Source of the DNA: Gammaproteobacteria bacterium
Lineage (GTDB): Bacteria > Pseudomonadota > Gammaproteobacteria > Chromatiales > Sedimenticolaceae
NCBI GenBank assembly: GCA_020445165.1
Contig: JAGRHE010000055.1
Coordinates: forward strand, 1-14,572
Direction: 5' to 3'
Length of the DNA: 14,572 nt
Position numbers and translations under genes: made by a program. Shown in pieces: positions 7,373 through 14,572 of this stretch. Every line of letters starts with the position of its first letter. Position 1 is the stretch's first letter. Below the pieces are notes generated by a model. That model saw only the letters and a program-made list of their open reading frames with translations, was not told the DNA's origin and did no database searches.

Positions 7373-8733
7373 TATTTATAGTCGTCCCTGGCCAGCCCGT
7401 ACTTCTTCATTTTGTCATACAGCGTCTTGCGCGGCAGTCCGAGCGCTTCCATCGTGTCCTTGATGCTGCCGTTGGTGGCCTTGAGCTGTTGCTCGATCAG
7501 GCCACGTTCGAAACACTCGAGCTGTTCCGGCAGGGTCATGGCCGGACTGTCATCGGCAGCGCCGATCATCTGCTCGACATCATAGCCACAGGATTCGCCC
7601 AGCAGCACGTAGCGCTCGGCCGCATTGCGCAGTTCCCGCACGTTGCCCGGCCAGTCGGCCAGCATCAGGCGCTGCAATTGCTCCGGCCGCGGAGGTGGCG
7701 GCTCACGCTGGTAACGCGCACCTGCGACAAGAACGAAATGCTGGAACAACAGGGCGATGTCCTCGCGCCGTTCACGCAGCGGCGGGATATCGATCGTGAC
7801 CACGCCGAGCCGGTAGTAGAGATCCTCGCGGAACTCGCCACGCGCGGCGGCCTCGCGCAAGTCGACCTTGCTTGCCGCGACCACGCGCAGATCCAGTGGA
7901 ATCAGATCATTCGACCCGAGCCGTTCGATCGCACGCTCCTGCAGCACGCGCAGCAGGTGGACCTGGACATTGACCGGCATACTCTCGATCTCGTCCAGGA
8001 ACAGTGTCCCGCCATTGGCGTGCTCAAACTTGCCGATGCGGCGACTGCGGGCGTCGGTGAACGCGCCCGCTTCGTGTCCGAACAGTTCACTCTCGATCAG
8101 GTTATCGGGCACCGCGCCGCAGTTGACTGCAACGAAGTTGTGCTCGCGCCGACGACTGTTTTCATGCAGAGAGCGTGCAACCAGTTCCTTGCCGGTGCCG
8201 GTCTCGCCATTGACCAGCACGTCGGCATCGGTGTCGGCGATCTGGGCGATGGTCTGGCGCAAGCGCTGCATGCCGGGGGTGTCACCGATGATGCGCGGAC
8301 CGGGCTTGCTCTGTACCGACAGCTCGTTCTTCAGGCGTCGGTTCTCGATCGTCAACCGGCGCTTGTCGAGTGCACGCCCGACCGTATCGACCAGGTCTTC
8401 GACCGCGAACGGTTTCTCGATGAAATCGTAGGCACCGGCACGCATCGCCTCGACCGCCATACTGACGTCGCCATGACCGGTGATCAGGATCACCGGCAGA
8501 TCGGGGTCGATCGCCCGCACCTGCTGCAGGAACTGCAGACCATCGATGCCCGGCATGCGGATGTCGCTGACGACCGCACCGGCCCAGTCACGATCGAGCA
8601 CGGCCAATGCCTTCTCGGCGCGATCGAAGGCCTGTACCGGATAGCCGGCAAGATCGAGGGCCTGCGACGCCGCGACCCGGATGTGCTCCTCGTCGTCGAC
8701 CAGCATGACCGGGGGACTGTTCGATGTACTCAT
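7372..8733 (-). CDS. dctD: Sigma54-dependent response regulator, DctD type, with GAFTDA motif
   Basis: A 453-residue NtrC-family activator. The receiver domain (about 8-125) has the acidic pair Asp13-Asp14, phospho-acceptor Asp57 (SDIRMPGIDG), Thr85 and Lys107. The AAA+ domain (about 146-375) has Walker A GETGTGKE (176-183), Walker B GGTLFLDEIE (241-250) and REDLYYRL (302-309). A Fis-type helix-turn-helix lies at about 421-447 (LGLPRKTLYDKMKKYGL). In this family it is phosphorylated by DctB and activates C4-dicarboxylate uptake genes with RpoN. The sigma54-contacting loop reads GAFTDA (223-228), not GAFTGA. The start is ATG at 8733 with no clear Shine-Dalgarno; a TATGCT box lies six bases upstream. 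The likely partner kinase is about 1 kb away, beyond two opposite-strand genes. No dicarboxylate transporter is in the window, so the target is unknown. Confidence 0.9.
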   Translation of the reverse strand: MSTSNSPPVMLVDDEEHIRVAASQALDLAGYPVQAFDRAEKALAVLDRDWAGAVVSDIRMPGIDGLQFLQQVRAIDPDLPVILITGHGDVSMAVEAMRAGAYDFIEKPFAVEDLVDTVGRALDKRRLTIENRRLKNELSVQSKPGPRIIGDTPGMQRLRQTIAQIADTDADVLVNGETGTGKELVARSLHENSRRREHNFVAVNCGAVPDNLIESELFGHEAGAFTDARSRRIGKFEHANGGTLFLDEIESMPVNVQVHLLRVLQERAIERLGSNDLIPLDLRVVAASKVDLREAAARGEFREDLYYRLGVVTIDIPPLRERREDIALLFQHFVLVAGARYQREPPPPRPEQLQRLMLADWPGNVRELRNAAERYVLLGESCGYDVEQMIGAADDSPAMTLPEQLECFERGLIEQQLKATNGSIKDTMEALGLPRKTLYDKMKKYGLARDDYK

Positions 8734-8739
8734 GCAGCG

Positions 8740-8745
8740 AGCATA
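8740..8745 (-). promoter_or_regulatory. Candidate -10 box immediately before dctD
   Basis: On the minus strand TATGCT (four of six matches to TATAAT) ends six bases before the dctD ATG. If used, transcription would begin at or next to the start codon, giving a leaderless message; this would fit the missing Shine-Dalgarno. I see no strong -35. Confidence 0.2.
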
Positions 8746-8789
8746 CTGCGGCGGGACGATCGGTTCACCTGCTGCGCAAGTGCCGGATG

Positions 8790-8816
8790 TTGACGCTGGC
8801 CGCGCACTGGTCTAGT
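8790..8816 (+). promoter_or_regulatory. Candidate sigma70 promoter for the SCP2 gene
   Basis: TTGACG (8790-8795, five of six) and TCTAGT (8811-8816, four of six) are separated by 15 bases, shorter than the usual 17. They lie 46 bases before the SCP2 start, in the divergent gap with dctD. Confidence 0.28.
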
Positions 8817-8861
8817 TGTTTTATTCACCCTCGACAACCGCACAACAATACGGAGAGCGTC

Positions 8862-9266
8862 ATGCCAGAACTATTTTCCGCCGAGTGGATGGGACAGCTC
8901 AAAGATGCCTGGAACAACGAACCGGAGGTGCGCGACAAGCTGGCCGACATCGGCTTCAGCTCGGTCATCACCTGCGGCTTCAAGGACGAGGACCGACCAC
9001 GGGGTGTATTCGTGGTCGAGAACGGGGAATGCACCCGTGCCGGCGACTATGCCGGCGAAGCGCCCGATTGGGACATGCGGGCGTCACGCGCCGACTGGAT
9101 GAAGTGGGTCGAGAAAGGACTCGGTATGGCCGGCATGGGCACCGCATTCGCAATGGGCAAGCTCAAGTTCAAGCACGGAGACTTCAAGGCCATGATCAAG
9201 GATCCGCGCATGGCCGGCCCGTTCGTCAAGAGCTTCGGCCTGATGCAGCAGATCGATACCCAGTAA
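8862..9266 (+). CDS. SCP2-like sterol/lipid-binding domain protein
   Basis: A 134-residue single-domain protein with an SCP-2 sterol-transfer fold. Such domains form a hydrophobic tunnel that binds fatty-acyl or other lipids. Visible family features are the beta region FSSVITCGFKDEDRPRGVFV (28-47), then DWDMRASRADWMKWVEKGL (65-83), and the Met/Gly-rich GMAGMGTAFAMGKLKFKHGD followed by DPRMAGPFVKSF. The last part is the usual amphipathic, ligand-lining region. There is no signal peptide, so it is cytosolic. I chose ATG at 8862 because GGAG sits six bases upstream; the frame is open further upstream but with non-conserved sequence over the promoter region. It is divergent from dctD and followed after 101 bases by the CBS protein gene. 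The ligand is unknown. Confidence 0.85.
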   Translation: MPELFSAEWMGQLKDAWNNEPEVRDKLADIGFSSVITCGFKDEDRPRGVFVVENGECTRAGDYAGEAPDWDMRASRADWMKWVEKGLGMAGMGTAFAMGKLKFKHGDFKAMIKDPRMAGPFVKSFGLMQQIDTQ

Positions 9267-9367
9267 AACCCGTGGTGACCCGGCGACCGCCCGCGGCGGC
9301 GCTGTCGTGATCGACTAGACTCGACCTTCAAGACAAACAAAAACCGATCGCACGGGAGGTGACGTCG

Positions 9368-9796
9368 ATGCAGGTGGTCAACGAGATTCTGGCGGACAAG
9401 GGCAAACGCGTCTATTCCGTATCACCGACGAGCAGCGCACATGCAGCGCTTTCAATGATGGTCGACAAGGGTATCGGCTCGGTCCTGGTGATCGAAGGCG
9501 ACCAGATCCTTGGCATACTCAGCGAACGTGACTACCTGCGCAAGGTCGCACTGGGCAGGGACGCATCGCCTGATGCAACCGTCGAGCAGATCATGACCAG
9601 CCAGGTGCTGTGCGTACGACCCGACCAGCCGATCGATGAATGCATGGCACTGATGACCGACAAGCGGGTGCGTCACCTGCCGGTGGTGCAGGATGGCAGG
9701 GTGGTCGGCGTGGTATCGATCGGCGACCTGGTCAAGGCGGTAATCTCCGAGCAGAAGTTCATCATCAAGCAGCTGGAGAACTACATCGCCGGCTGA
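9368..9796 (+). CDS. Stand-alone CBS-pair protein
   Basis: A 142-residue cytosolic protein made of two CBS motifs (Bateman module): VYSVSPTSSAHAALSMMVDKG through SERDYLRKV (about 13-60), and VLCVRPDQPIDECMALMTDKRVRHLPVV through VSIGDLVKAV (about 76-126), ending in a helical tail. Such modules usually bind adenosine nucleotides or SAM and act as energy sensors; the partner here is unknown. I chose ATG at 9368 because GGGAGGTGA lies five bases upstream. A GTG at 9359 in the same frame overlaps that Shine-Dalgarno and is unlikely to be the start. Its stop is only eight bases from the stop of the convergent dctB gene, so there is no room for a terminator between them. Confidence 0.9.
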   Translation: MQVVNEILADKGKRVYSVSPTSSAHAALSMMVDKGIGSVLVIEGDQILGILSERDYLRKVALGRDASPDATVEQIMTSQVLCVRPDQPIDECMALMTDKRVRHLPVVQDGRVVGVVSIGDLVKAVISEQKFIIKQLENYIAG

Positions 9797-9804
9797 CGCT
9801 GACC

Positions 9805-11697
9805 TCAGCCTTGCTCGTGTTGTTCGGCCGCCGCTTCGGCCGACACCATCGAAGCGCAGGATTCCCCTGTCATCAGCGTCAGCTCGAATACCGCGCCGCC
9901 CTGTTCGACGTTGGCCGCACGCAGCGAGCCACCGAGTCGCTGCGCGATGGTCTGTGATATCGACAGGCCAAGTCCGAGCCCGGTGTCGCGGGTGGTGTAG
10001 AAAGGATCGAACAGGTGCGGAAGATCTTCCGCGGCGATACCTCGCCCACTGTCGGCAACCGCGATCACTACCCTGTCACCACGCGGCTGCGCACTGATCC
10101 CGATCCGCCGATCATCCTGTCCGGCCAGTGCATCGCAGGCATTGCCGATCAGGTTCACGAGTACCTGCTCCAGTTGAACCATGTCGGCACACACGAACAG
10201 GTCGTCGGTCGGCAGATCGGTCGTTACCTGTGCATCGGCCTGGTCGATGCGCGACTGCGTGATGCGCAAGGCCCCGTCCAGGCAGGCGCGCAGCGACACC
10301 CGGATCAGCTGACCACTGGACTTGCGCGAGAACACCCGTAGCTGGCCACTGATCTGCGCCATGCGTTGGGTAAGCTCGGTGATCTGGGTGAGATTCCAGC
10401 CGGCCTGGTCGAGGTTCTCACGCGCCAGGTAGGCACGGGCATTGTCGGCATAGGTGCGTATCGCGGCCAATGGCTGGTTCAGCTCGTGGTTGATACCGGC
10501 GGCCATCTGTCCCAGGGCGGCGAGCTTGGCTGCCTGGATCAACTCGTCCCGGGTACGTTCGTGGTCCTCGATCTCGTCGCGCAGCATGCGGTTGGCCTCG
10601 GTCAGGTCCTGGGTGCGCCTGGCGACACGGTTCTCCAGCTCGATCAATGCCTCCTGCATGGCCAGGCGGCGCCCGGCCTCGCGCTCAGCCTGTTGTCGGC
10701 GACGTGCGTTGTAGAGCCAGGCAGCGGTCGACAGCAGCAGAAGCAGGCTCAGCGCAAGCAGGCGGGCCTGCCAGACCTGTGGCGATATCACGCGCTGGGC
10801 GACCAGCAATTCAACCCGCCAGCCGGCCTGCGGCATATCGGCGGCATGCGCGATGTAAGACATGCCATCCGATTGGCCCACGTCGCCGATCGCCAACAGC
10901 CGGGCGCCGGATGGCAACGCTTGCCTAACCTGGTACGACAGGGGCGTGATCGCCTCATCCGGGTAACGGCGCGTGGCGCGGATCCTGTCGACGCTCTCAG
11001 GCGTCAAGACTCCCAGGGTGCGATAACGCCACTCGGGGCGCGTGGCGACGAAGATCACGCCATCCGGATCGGTCACGATCAACTCGGTGTCCTGGTTGCG
11101 CCAGTCGTTTTCCAGGGTGTCGATGTCGATCTTCACGACTACGACGCCGAGCGGTTTGTCCACTTCACCGACCGGGTAGGAAAAATAGTAACCGCGCCGT
11201 CCGGATGTCGTGCCCAGTGCGTAGTAACGACCGGCCCTGCCCTGCATCGCTTCGATGAAATAAGGCCGGAAACTGAAGTTACGACCGACGAAGGTCAGTT
11301 CATCCTGCCAGTTGCTGGCGGCCACGGTCACACCGCTTGCGTCCATCAGGTACACATCGAGTGAACCGGCTATCCGGTTGACATGACTCAGATAGCGGTT
11401 GACCTGATCCTGTTGCGATCGATTGTTGGGTGCAATCAGCAGGCTCTGTAGGCGAAAGTCATCACCCAGAAGCGGCGGCAGGTAGGCGAAGCGGTCGAGT
11501 TGACCGGCCAGGTGCGACACGTACAGTGCGAGTTCCTGCTGCGCCCGGCGGTCGACCTCTTCGAGCAGTGAGGCTCGCTGCAGGTTGCCGACCAGCCATG
11601 CCAGCGCGCCAGCCGCCAGCAGCAACAAGGCCACTGCACAGCGGCCGTTCAGGCACGGCCGCAGCGCGCGCTCAACGGTCGAGTTCGAGGATGCCAT
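9805..11697 (-). CDS. dctB: DctB-type C4-dicarboxylate sensor histidine kinase
   Basis: A 630-residue inner-membrane kinase. TM1 is at about 19-38 and TM2 at about 309-328, flanking a periplasmic double-Cache sensor. Hallmark DctB segments in the sensor are ASNW (127-130), [12 protein letters not shown] (136-147), [21 protein letters not shown] (156-176) and RPEWRYRTL (220-228). A coiled linker (330-390) leads to the H-box with His404 (INHELNQPL), the N-box Asn519 (LIGNACDAL), DSGRG (549-553), FDPFYTTR (563-570) and GLGLGL (573-578). It should phosphorylate DctD. I chose ATG at 11697, with GAGATGG just before it, overlapping the ridA 3' end by 26 bases; an upstream ATG at 11766 would add 23 charged residues deep inside ridA. 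No dicarboxylate transporter is visible, so the sensed ligand is inferred from the family. Confidence 0.92.
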   Translation of the reverse strand: MASSNSTVERALRPCLNGRCAVALLLLAAGALAWLVGNLQRASLLEEVDRRAQQELALYVSHLAGQLDRFAYLPPLLGDDFRLQSLLIAPNNRSQQDQVNRYLSHVNRIAGSLDVYLMDASGVTVAASNWQDELTFVGRNFSFRPYFIEAMQGRAGRYYALGTTSGRRGYYFSYPVGEVDKPLGVVVVKIDIDTLENDWRNQDTELIVTDPDGVIFVATRPEWRYRTLGVLTPESVDRIRATRRYPDEAITPLSYQVRQALPSGARLLAIGDVGQSDGMSYIAHAADMPQAGWRVELLVAQRVISPQVWQARLLALSLLLLLSTAAWLYNARRRQQAEREAGRRLAMQEALIELENRVARRTQDLTEANRMLRDEIEDHERTRDELIQAAKLAALGQMAAGINHELNQPLAAIRTYADNARAYLARENLDQAGWNLTQITELTQRMAQISGQLRVFSRKSSGQLIRVSLRACLDGALRITQSRIDQADAQVTTDLPTDDLFVCADMVQLEQVLVNLIGNACDALAGQDDRRIGISAQPRGDRVVIAVADSGRGIAAEDLPHLFDPFYTTRDTGLGLGLSISQTIAQRLGGSLRAANVEQGGAVFELTLMTGESCASMVSAEAAAEQHEQG

Positions 11698-12058
11698 CCA
11701 TCTCGACACTGGCATCACGCGGCAGGGCCGCGACTCCGATCGCGGCACGCGCCGGGTACGGCTCATCGAAGTATTCCGCCATCACCTGGTTGACCAATGC
11801 GAAGTTGGCCAGGTCGACCAGGAACACGTTCAGCTTGGCCATGTCGTTGAGGCTGCCACCCGCAGCCCGCGCCACGGCCTGAAGGTTGTCGAACACACGC
11901 CGGATCTCGGTCTCGGTATCGCCGTCGACCATGGTCATGGTCTGTGGATCGAGCGCGATCTGGCCAGACAGGTACACCGTGCTGCCAACCCTGACCGCCT
12001 GCGAATAGGTGCCGATTGCCTGTGGCGCCTGGTCGGTCTTGATGGTTTCTCGGTTCAT
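11672..12058 (-). CDS. ridA: RidA family enamine/imine deaminase
   Basis: A 128-residue protein, the standard length for the YjgF/YER057c/UK114 family, which forms trimers that hydrolyse reactive 2-aminoacrylate-type enamines and imines from PLP enzymes. Signatures are [17 protein letters not shown] (6-22) with Tyr18, [11 protein letters not shown] (28-38), [21 protein letters not shown] (77-97), and [22 protein letters not shown] (102-123). This includes Arg104, matching the catalytic Arg105 of E. coli RidA, and Glu119. ATG at 12058 is chosen by family alignment. An AGGAG lies upstream with an 11-base spacer, longer than usual. The 3' end overlaps dctB, suggesting a ridA-dctB transcript with coupled translation; this is an unusual partner for ridA. 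Confidence 0.93.
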   Translation of the reverse strand: MNRETIKTDQAPQAIGTYSQAVRVGSTVYLSGQIALDPQTMTMVDGDTETEIRRVFDNLQAVARAAGGSLNDMAKLNVFLVDLANFALVNQVMAEYFDEPYPARAAIGVAALPRDASVEMDGILELDR

Positions 12059-12128
12059 CGCGGTCAACACTCCTGGGTCGAATTGAAAAATGACAAGGCA
12101 GCAACGCCGCACACGCACGGGTCTTGGC

Positions 12129-12134
12129 TATGCT
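12129..12134 (+). promoter_or_regulatory. Candidate -10 box immediately before the small lipoprotein gene
   Basis: TATGCT followed by six bases and then ATG at 12141, the same layout seen before dctD. No Shine-Dalgarno and no convincing -35 are visible. A leaderless transcript is possible but unproven. Confidence 0.2.
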
Positions 12135-12140
12135 CCCGGT

Positions 12141-12419
12141 ATGTGCGCACTTTATCGAATGCCCCCGATCCTGCCCACCTGGCAACCTTGCCCAACGGTC
12201 CTTCTGTGGCTGCTGGTGCTACCTGCAGCGCTGCTGGCCGCCTGCAGCGAACAGCGGCCGCAACAGCAGGCCGCACAAACCGAGACGATCCCGCCGGTCT
12301 ATCTCGAAGCATTGCAGAATGCCGAGGCCGCACGCCACAGCCTCGAACAGCACGAGGTCGAGCAGCAACGGGTCGACGCCCTGATCGGACGCGAGAACCG
12401 TCAGCCGCCCGATCGCTGA
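12141..12419 (+). CDS. Small lipoprotein, unknown function
   Basis: A 92-residue protein with a lipoprotein signal peptide: hydrophobic stretch TVLLWLLVLPAALLAAC (19-35) ending in a lipobox with the modifiable Cys35. Ser follows the Cys, which normally permits outer-membrane sorting. The mature part is Glu/Gln/Ala-rich, with a helix at about 49-79 that could form a coiled coil. I do not recognise a named family. The start is uncertain: ATG at 12141 keeps one Arg in the n-region, ATG at 12159 gives a shorter signal with no charge, and ATG at 12090 a longer one. None has a good Shine-Dalgarno. Its last 19 bases overlap, antisense, the end of lnt, the gene for the enzyme that N-acylates lipoproteins. 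It diverges from ridA. Confidence 0.65.
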   Translation: MCALYRMPPILPTWQPCPTVLLWLLVLPAALLAACSEQRPQQQAAQTETIPPVYLEALQNAEAARHSLEQHEVEQQRVDALIGRENRQPPDR

Positions 12420-13882
12420 CGCAACATGCCGATTACCAGCAGGAACACCGCCAGGGCAATGACACCGGTGTTGCCCCAGCGCACGAACGGCGTCGATCCC
12501 TGCAGCGGCACCACTTGCTCGGTGAGGACCGCGCGCTTGAACTGCGGCGCCACGCCACGCAAGGTGCCATGCTGGTCAATCACCGCGGAAATCCCGGTGT
12601 TGGTCGCACGCAGCAGGTAGCGCCCGCTTTCCAGCGCGCGCATGCGCGCGATCTCCAGGTGCTGGTGCGGTGCCAGTGAATCACCGAACCAGGCATCGTT
12701 GCTGGCGTTGACCAGGAAAGTCGCCTGCGGCAATGCACGCAGGATCTCTGTTGCGTAGGCGTCCTCGTAACAGATGTCGATGCCCGCGGGGTAACCGGCG
12801 AGGGTCGGCAGCGGCTGCTGATCGGCACCGACCGCGAAGTCGGACATCGGGATGTGCAGCCAGTCGAGCAACGGACGGATCAGCTTGTCCAGCGGCAGGT
12901 ACTCGCCGAACGGGACCAGGTGGCGCTTGTGGTAATACGTCCGCCCGCCAACGCCCAGGCTGAGCATGGCATTGAAATAATCGCCATCGCGACGACCGTC
13001 GACAATGCCCAGCAATACATCGCGACCCTGTTCACGCAGCGACTCGTGCAGCGGAACCAACAGGCTGTCATCGACCTCGGACACGAATGCCGGGACCGCG
13101 GTCTCGGGCCATACCACCAGCCGGCTGTCGCTGGCGGCGGTCATGTCCAGGTACAACTCGATGGTCGGGCGGCGCATCGACGCGTTCCACTTCTGCGCCT
13201 GCGGAATATTGCCCTGTAGCAGGCTGGCCTGGAACGGGTCCCCTGCCGTGCTCACCCAGCTCTTCCCCTGCAGGGCGAACGCCGCACCCCAGAGCACGAG
13301 CAACCCGATCATCGCGCCCGGGCGTGGCAGCAGGTTGATCAGTGCCGCAGACAGTGCGACCGCGAAGCTGACCAGGTAGACGCCGCCGAGCGGTGCCAAA
13401 CCGGCCAGCGGCATATCGATCTGACTGTAGCCGAGTGCGAGCCAGGGAAAGCCGGTCAGCAGCCAGCCGCGCAACCACTCACCCAGCACCCACAACGCGG
13501 GAAACAACAACAGCAGCGAGATCGGATCGGCGCGTCGCAAGAGTCGCTCAGCCAGCCAACCGGCCAAGCCGTAATACAGCGCCATGAAGGCGACCAGCAG
13601 CAGTGTCGCCGTGATCGCGAGCGGCAGGTTGACGCCACCGAACTGGGCGATGCTGATACGCAGCCAGAACACGCCGAACCCCATCAGTCCGGCCCCGAAA
13701 GCGAGCCCGGTCCAGGTGTTGAAGCCAGGCCGTGGCGGATGCCGCCAGAGGTAAAACAGCAGCGCGAGCGCAAGCACCGCCAGCGGTGCAAGTTCGAACG
13801 GGGCAAATGCGAGGACACTGACGGCGCCGGCGGCGAAGGCCAGCGCCAGCTGCCCGAGCGGCGACCCCGACAGGGGGATCAT
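12401..13882 (-). CDS. lnt: Apolipoprotein N-acyltransferase
   Basis: A 493-residue inner-membrane enzyme that transfers an acyl chain from phospholipid to the N-terminal Cys of apolipoproteins, the last step of lipoprotein maturation. Hydrophobic helices fill about 10-205, and a C-terminal helix lies at about 471-487. Between them is the periplasmic nitrilase-like domain with the catalytic triad Glu260 (VVWPETAVP), Lys319 (YYHKRHLVPFGEYLP) and Cys371 (GIDICYEDAY). The motifs NASNDAWFGDS (392-402) and TNTGISAVID (427-436) are also typical. Length matches the family. The ATG at 13882 overlaps the corC stop as ATGA, indicating translational coupling as in the E. coli ybeZ-ybeY-corC-lnt order. 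The 3' end overlaps the convergent lipoprotein gene by 19 bases. Confidence 0.96.
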   Translation of the reverse strand: MIPLSGSPLGQLALAFAAGAVSVLAFAPFELAPLAVLALALLFYLWRHPPRPGFNTWTGLAFGAGLMGFGVFWLRISIAQFGGVNLPLAITATLLLVAFMALYYGLAGWLAERLLRRADPISLLLLFPALWVLGEWLRGWLLTGFPWLALGYSQIDMPLAGLAPLGGVYLVSFAVALSAALINLLPRPGAMIGLLVLWGAAFALQGKSWVSTAGDPFQASLLQGNIPQAQKWNASMRRPTIELYLDMTAASDSRLVVWPETAVPAFVSEVDDSLLVPLHESLREQGRDVLLGIVDGRRDGDYFNAMLSLGVGGRTYYHKRHLVPFGEYLPLDKLIRPLLDWLHIPMSDFAVGADQQPLPTLAGYPAGIDICYEDAYATEILRALPQATFLVNASNDAWFGDSLAPHQHLEIARMRALESGRYLLRATNTGISAVIDQHGTLRGVAPQFKRAVLTEQVVPLQGSTPFVRWGNTGVIALAVFLLVIGMLRQRSGG

Positions 13883-14572
13883 CGGCTGCTGTCGGTCAGC
13901 GGGGCTTGCGGCTGAGGGTCGGCCGGGCCGGTCGGCTGCTCGATGCGCTCGACCTGCAACAGGCGCACACGCCGGCTGTCCGCACGTATCACCTTGAAAC
14001 GGAAACCGTCGACGACAATGGATTCTCCCTTGGTCGGCAGATGGCCGAACGCGCCGACGGTCAGGCCGCCAATGGTGTCGACATCGGTGTCATCGAATTC
14101 AACGCCGAAATACTCGTTGAACTCTTCGATCGTGGTGTGGGCCTTGATCGTGTACTTGTTGTCACCGCGCTTGAGGATGAACGCATCCTCGTTGAAATCG
14201 TATTCATCCTCGATCTCGCCGACGATCTGTTCGAGGACGTCCTCGATCGTGACCAGGCCGGCGGCGCTGCCGTATTCGTCGATCACGATCGCCATGTGAT
14301 TGCGGCTGGCACGGAACTCGCGCAGCAACACGTTCAGGCGTTTGCTTTCGGGCACGAACACCGCAGAACGCACGATGTCGCGCATCTTGAAGCGCGGCGC
14401 ATTCTCGCCGCAGTACTGCAGCAGGTCCTTGGCCAGAAGGATACCGATGACTTCCGCACGGTCGTCGTCGATCACCGGGAAGCGCGAATGCGCCGACTCG
14501 TTGACCACCGGCAACACCTCGCTCAGCTCGTGATCGCGTTCCACCACGACCATCTGCGCACGCGGGATCATG
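13879..14572 (-). CDS. corC: CorC/HlyC-type CBS-domain protein, 5' partial
   Basis: The frame is open through the window edge; the visible 230 residues begin inside the conserved DVMIPR region (MIPRAQM), so roughly the first 60 residues are missing compared with the 292-residue E. coli CorC. Two CBS motifs cover about 1-125 (SAHSRFPVIDDDRAEVIGILLAKDLL; MAIVIDEYGSAAGLVTIEDVLEQIVGEIEDEYD), followed by the CorC_HlyC domain (about 140-210) with DVDTIGGLTVGAFGHLPTKGE and DGFRFKVIRADSRRVRLLQV. This family has no membrane domain here and is linked to magnesium/cobalt efflux or resistance in E. coli and Salmonella; its exact biochemical role is unsettled. It is coupled to lnt by the ATGA overlap. Confidence 0.95.
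   Translation of the reverse strand, partial: MIPRAQMVVVERDHELSEVLPVVNESAHSRFPVIDDDRAEVIGILLAKDLLQYCGENAPRFKMRDIVRSAVFVPESKRLNVLLREFRASRNHMAIVIDEYGSAAGLVTIEDVLEQIVGEIEDEYDFNEDAFILKRGDNKYTIKAHTTIEEFNEYFGVEFDDTDVDTIGGLTVGAFGHLPTKGESIVVDGFRFKVIRADSRRVRLLQVERIEQPTGPADPQPQAPLTDSSR

Noticed and set aside
8770..8786. Possible sigma54 (-24/-12) promoter upstream of dctD on the minus strand
   Set aside because: There is a GG-N10-GC spacing with a near-consensus GGCAC, but the -12 half is CAGC rather than TTGC; too weak to call.
7231..8793. Plus-strand open frame of 520 codons opposite dctD
   Set aside because: It lies antisense to a complete, motif-rich DctD and its translation shows no family motif; long antisense frames are expected in GC-rich codon-biased DNA.
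9287..9299. CCGCC-CGC-GGCGG hairpin after the SCP2 gene
   Set aside because: A five-base stem with no T-tract in GC-rich DNA is easily chance; not called as a terminator.
10366..11364. Plus-strand open frame of 332 codons opposite dctB
   Set aside because: It is antisense to the DctB sensor and kinase regions, with no recognizable domain and no convincing ribosome site.
11585..12679. Plus-strand open frame of 364 codons crossing dctB, ridA and lnt ends
   Set aside because: It runs across three well supported genes in a shadow frame with low-complexity Arg/Ala/Thr-rich translation.

Overview
The window is GC-rich, densely coded chromosomal DNA. It most likely comes from a gammaproteobacterium, probably a relative of the purple or colourless sulfur bacteria (Chromatiales-like). 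The evidence is the corC-lnt arrangement known from E. coli, the DctB/DctD sensor-regulator pair, the MgtE and SCP2 families, and a glutathione reductase whose coenzyme pocket resembles the NADH-using glutathione amide reductase of Chromatium. The lineage is an inference from gene content. I see no phage, insertion sequence, CRISPR array, tRNA or rRNA. No stretch above about 130 bases lacks a gene.

Layout. (1) 2-1348, plus strand: 3' part of a glutathione (amide) disulfide reductase, facing (2) 1397-3154, minus strand: one chain with a GNAT acetyltransferase domain fused to an acetylpolyamine amidohydrolase/HDAC-type deacetylase. (3) 3282-3953, plus: a putative 2-oxoglutarate/Fe(II) oxygenase, divergent from the fusion gene; the 127-base gap holds a perfect dyad beside the fusion gene's ribosome site. 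(4) 4022-7083, plus: a tightly coupled three-gene unit of an MscS-like membrane protein, a soluble protein with the cytosolic domains of MgtE but no channel, and a full MgtE magnesium channel. (5) 7103-8733, minus: a small DUF465/YdcH-like protein and the sigma54 activator DctD, which has GAFTDA in place of GAFTGA. (6) 8862-9796, plus: an SCP2-type protein and a stand-alone CBS-pair protein, which separate dctD from its likely partner. (7) 9805-12058, minus: ridA overlapping dctB. (8) 12141-12419, plus: a small lipoprotein whose 3' end overlaps, on the opposite strand, the end of (9) lnt (12401-13882, minus), coupled by ATGA to a 5'-truncated corC (13879-14572).

Themes. Three envelope/ion modules (MscS-MgtE-like-MgtE, CorC-Lnt, small lipoprotein) sit beside a split dicarboxylate-sensing two-component system and a redox/acetylation cluster. 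CBS domains recur in four proteins (MgtE-like, MgtE, the stand-alone CBS protein and CorC).

I do not see a clear new multi-gene defence or mobile system. The best candidates for something under-described are the GNAT-deacetylase fusion, the MgtE-like protein without a channel co-encoded with MgtE and an MscS-like protein, and the reductase with an NADH-type pocket.
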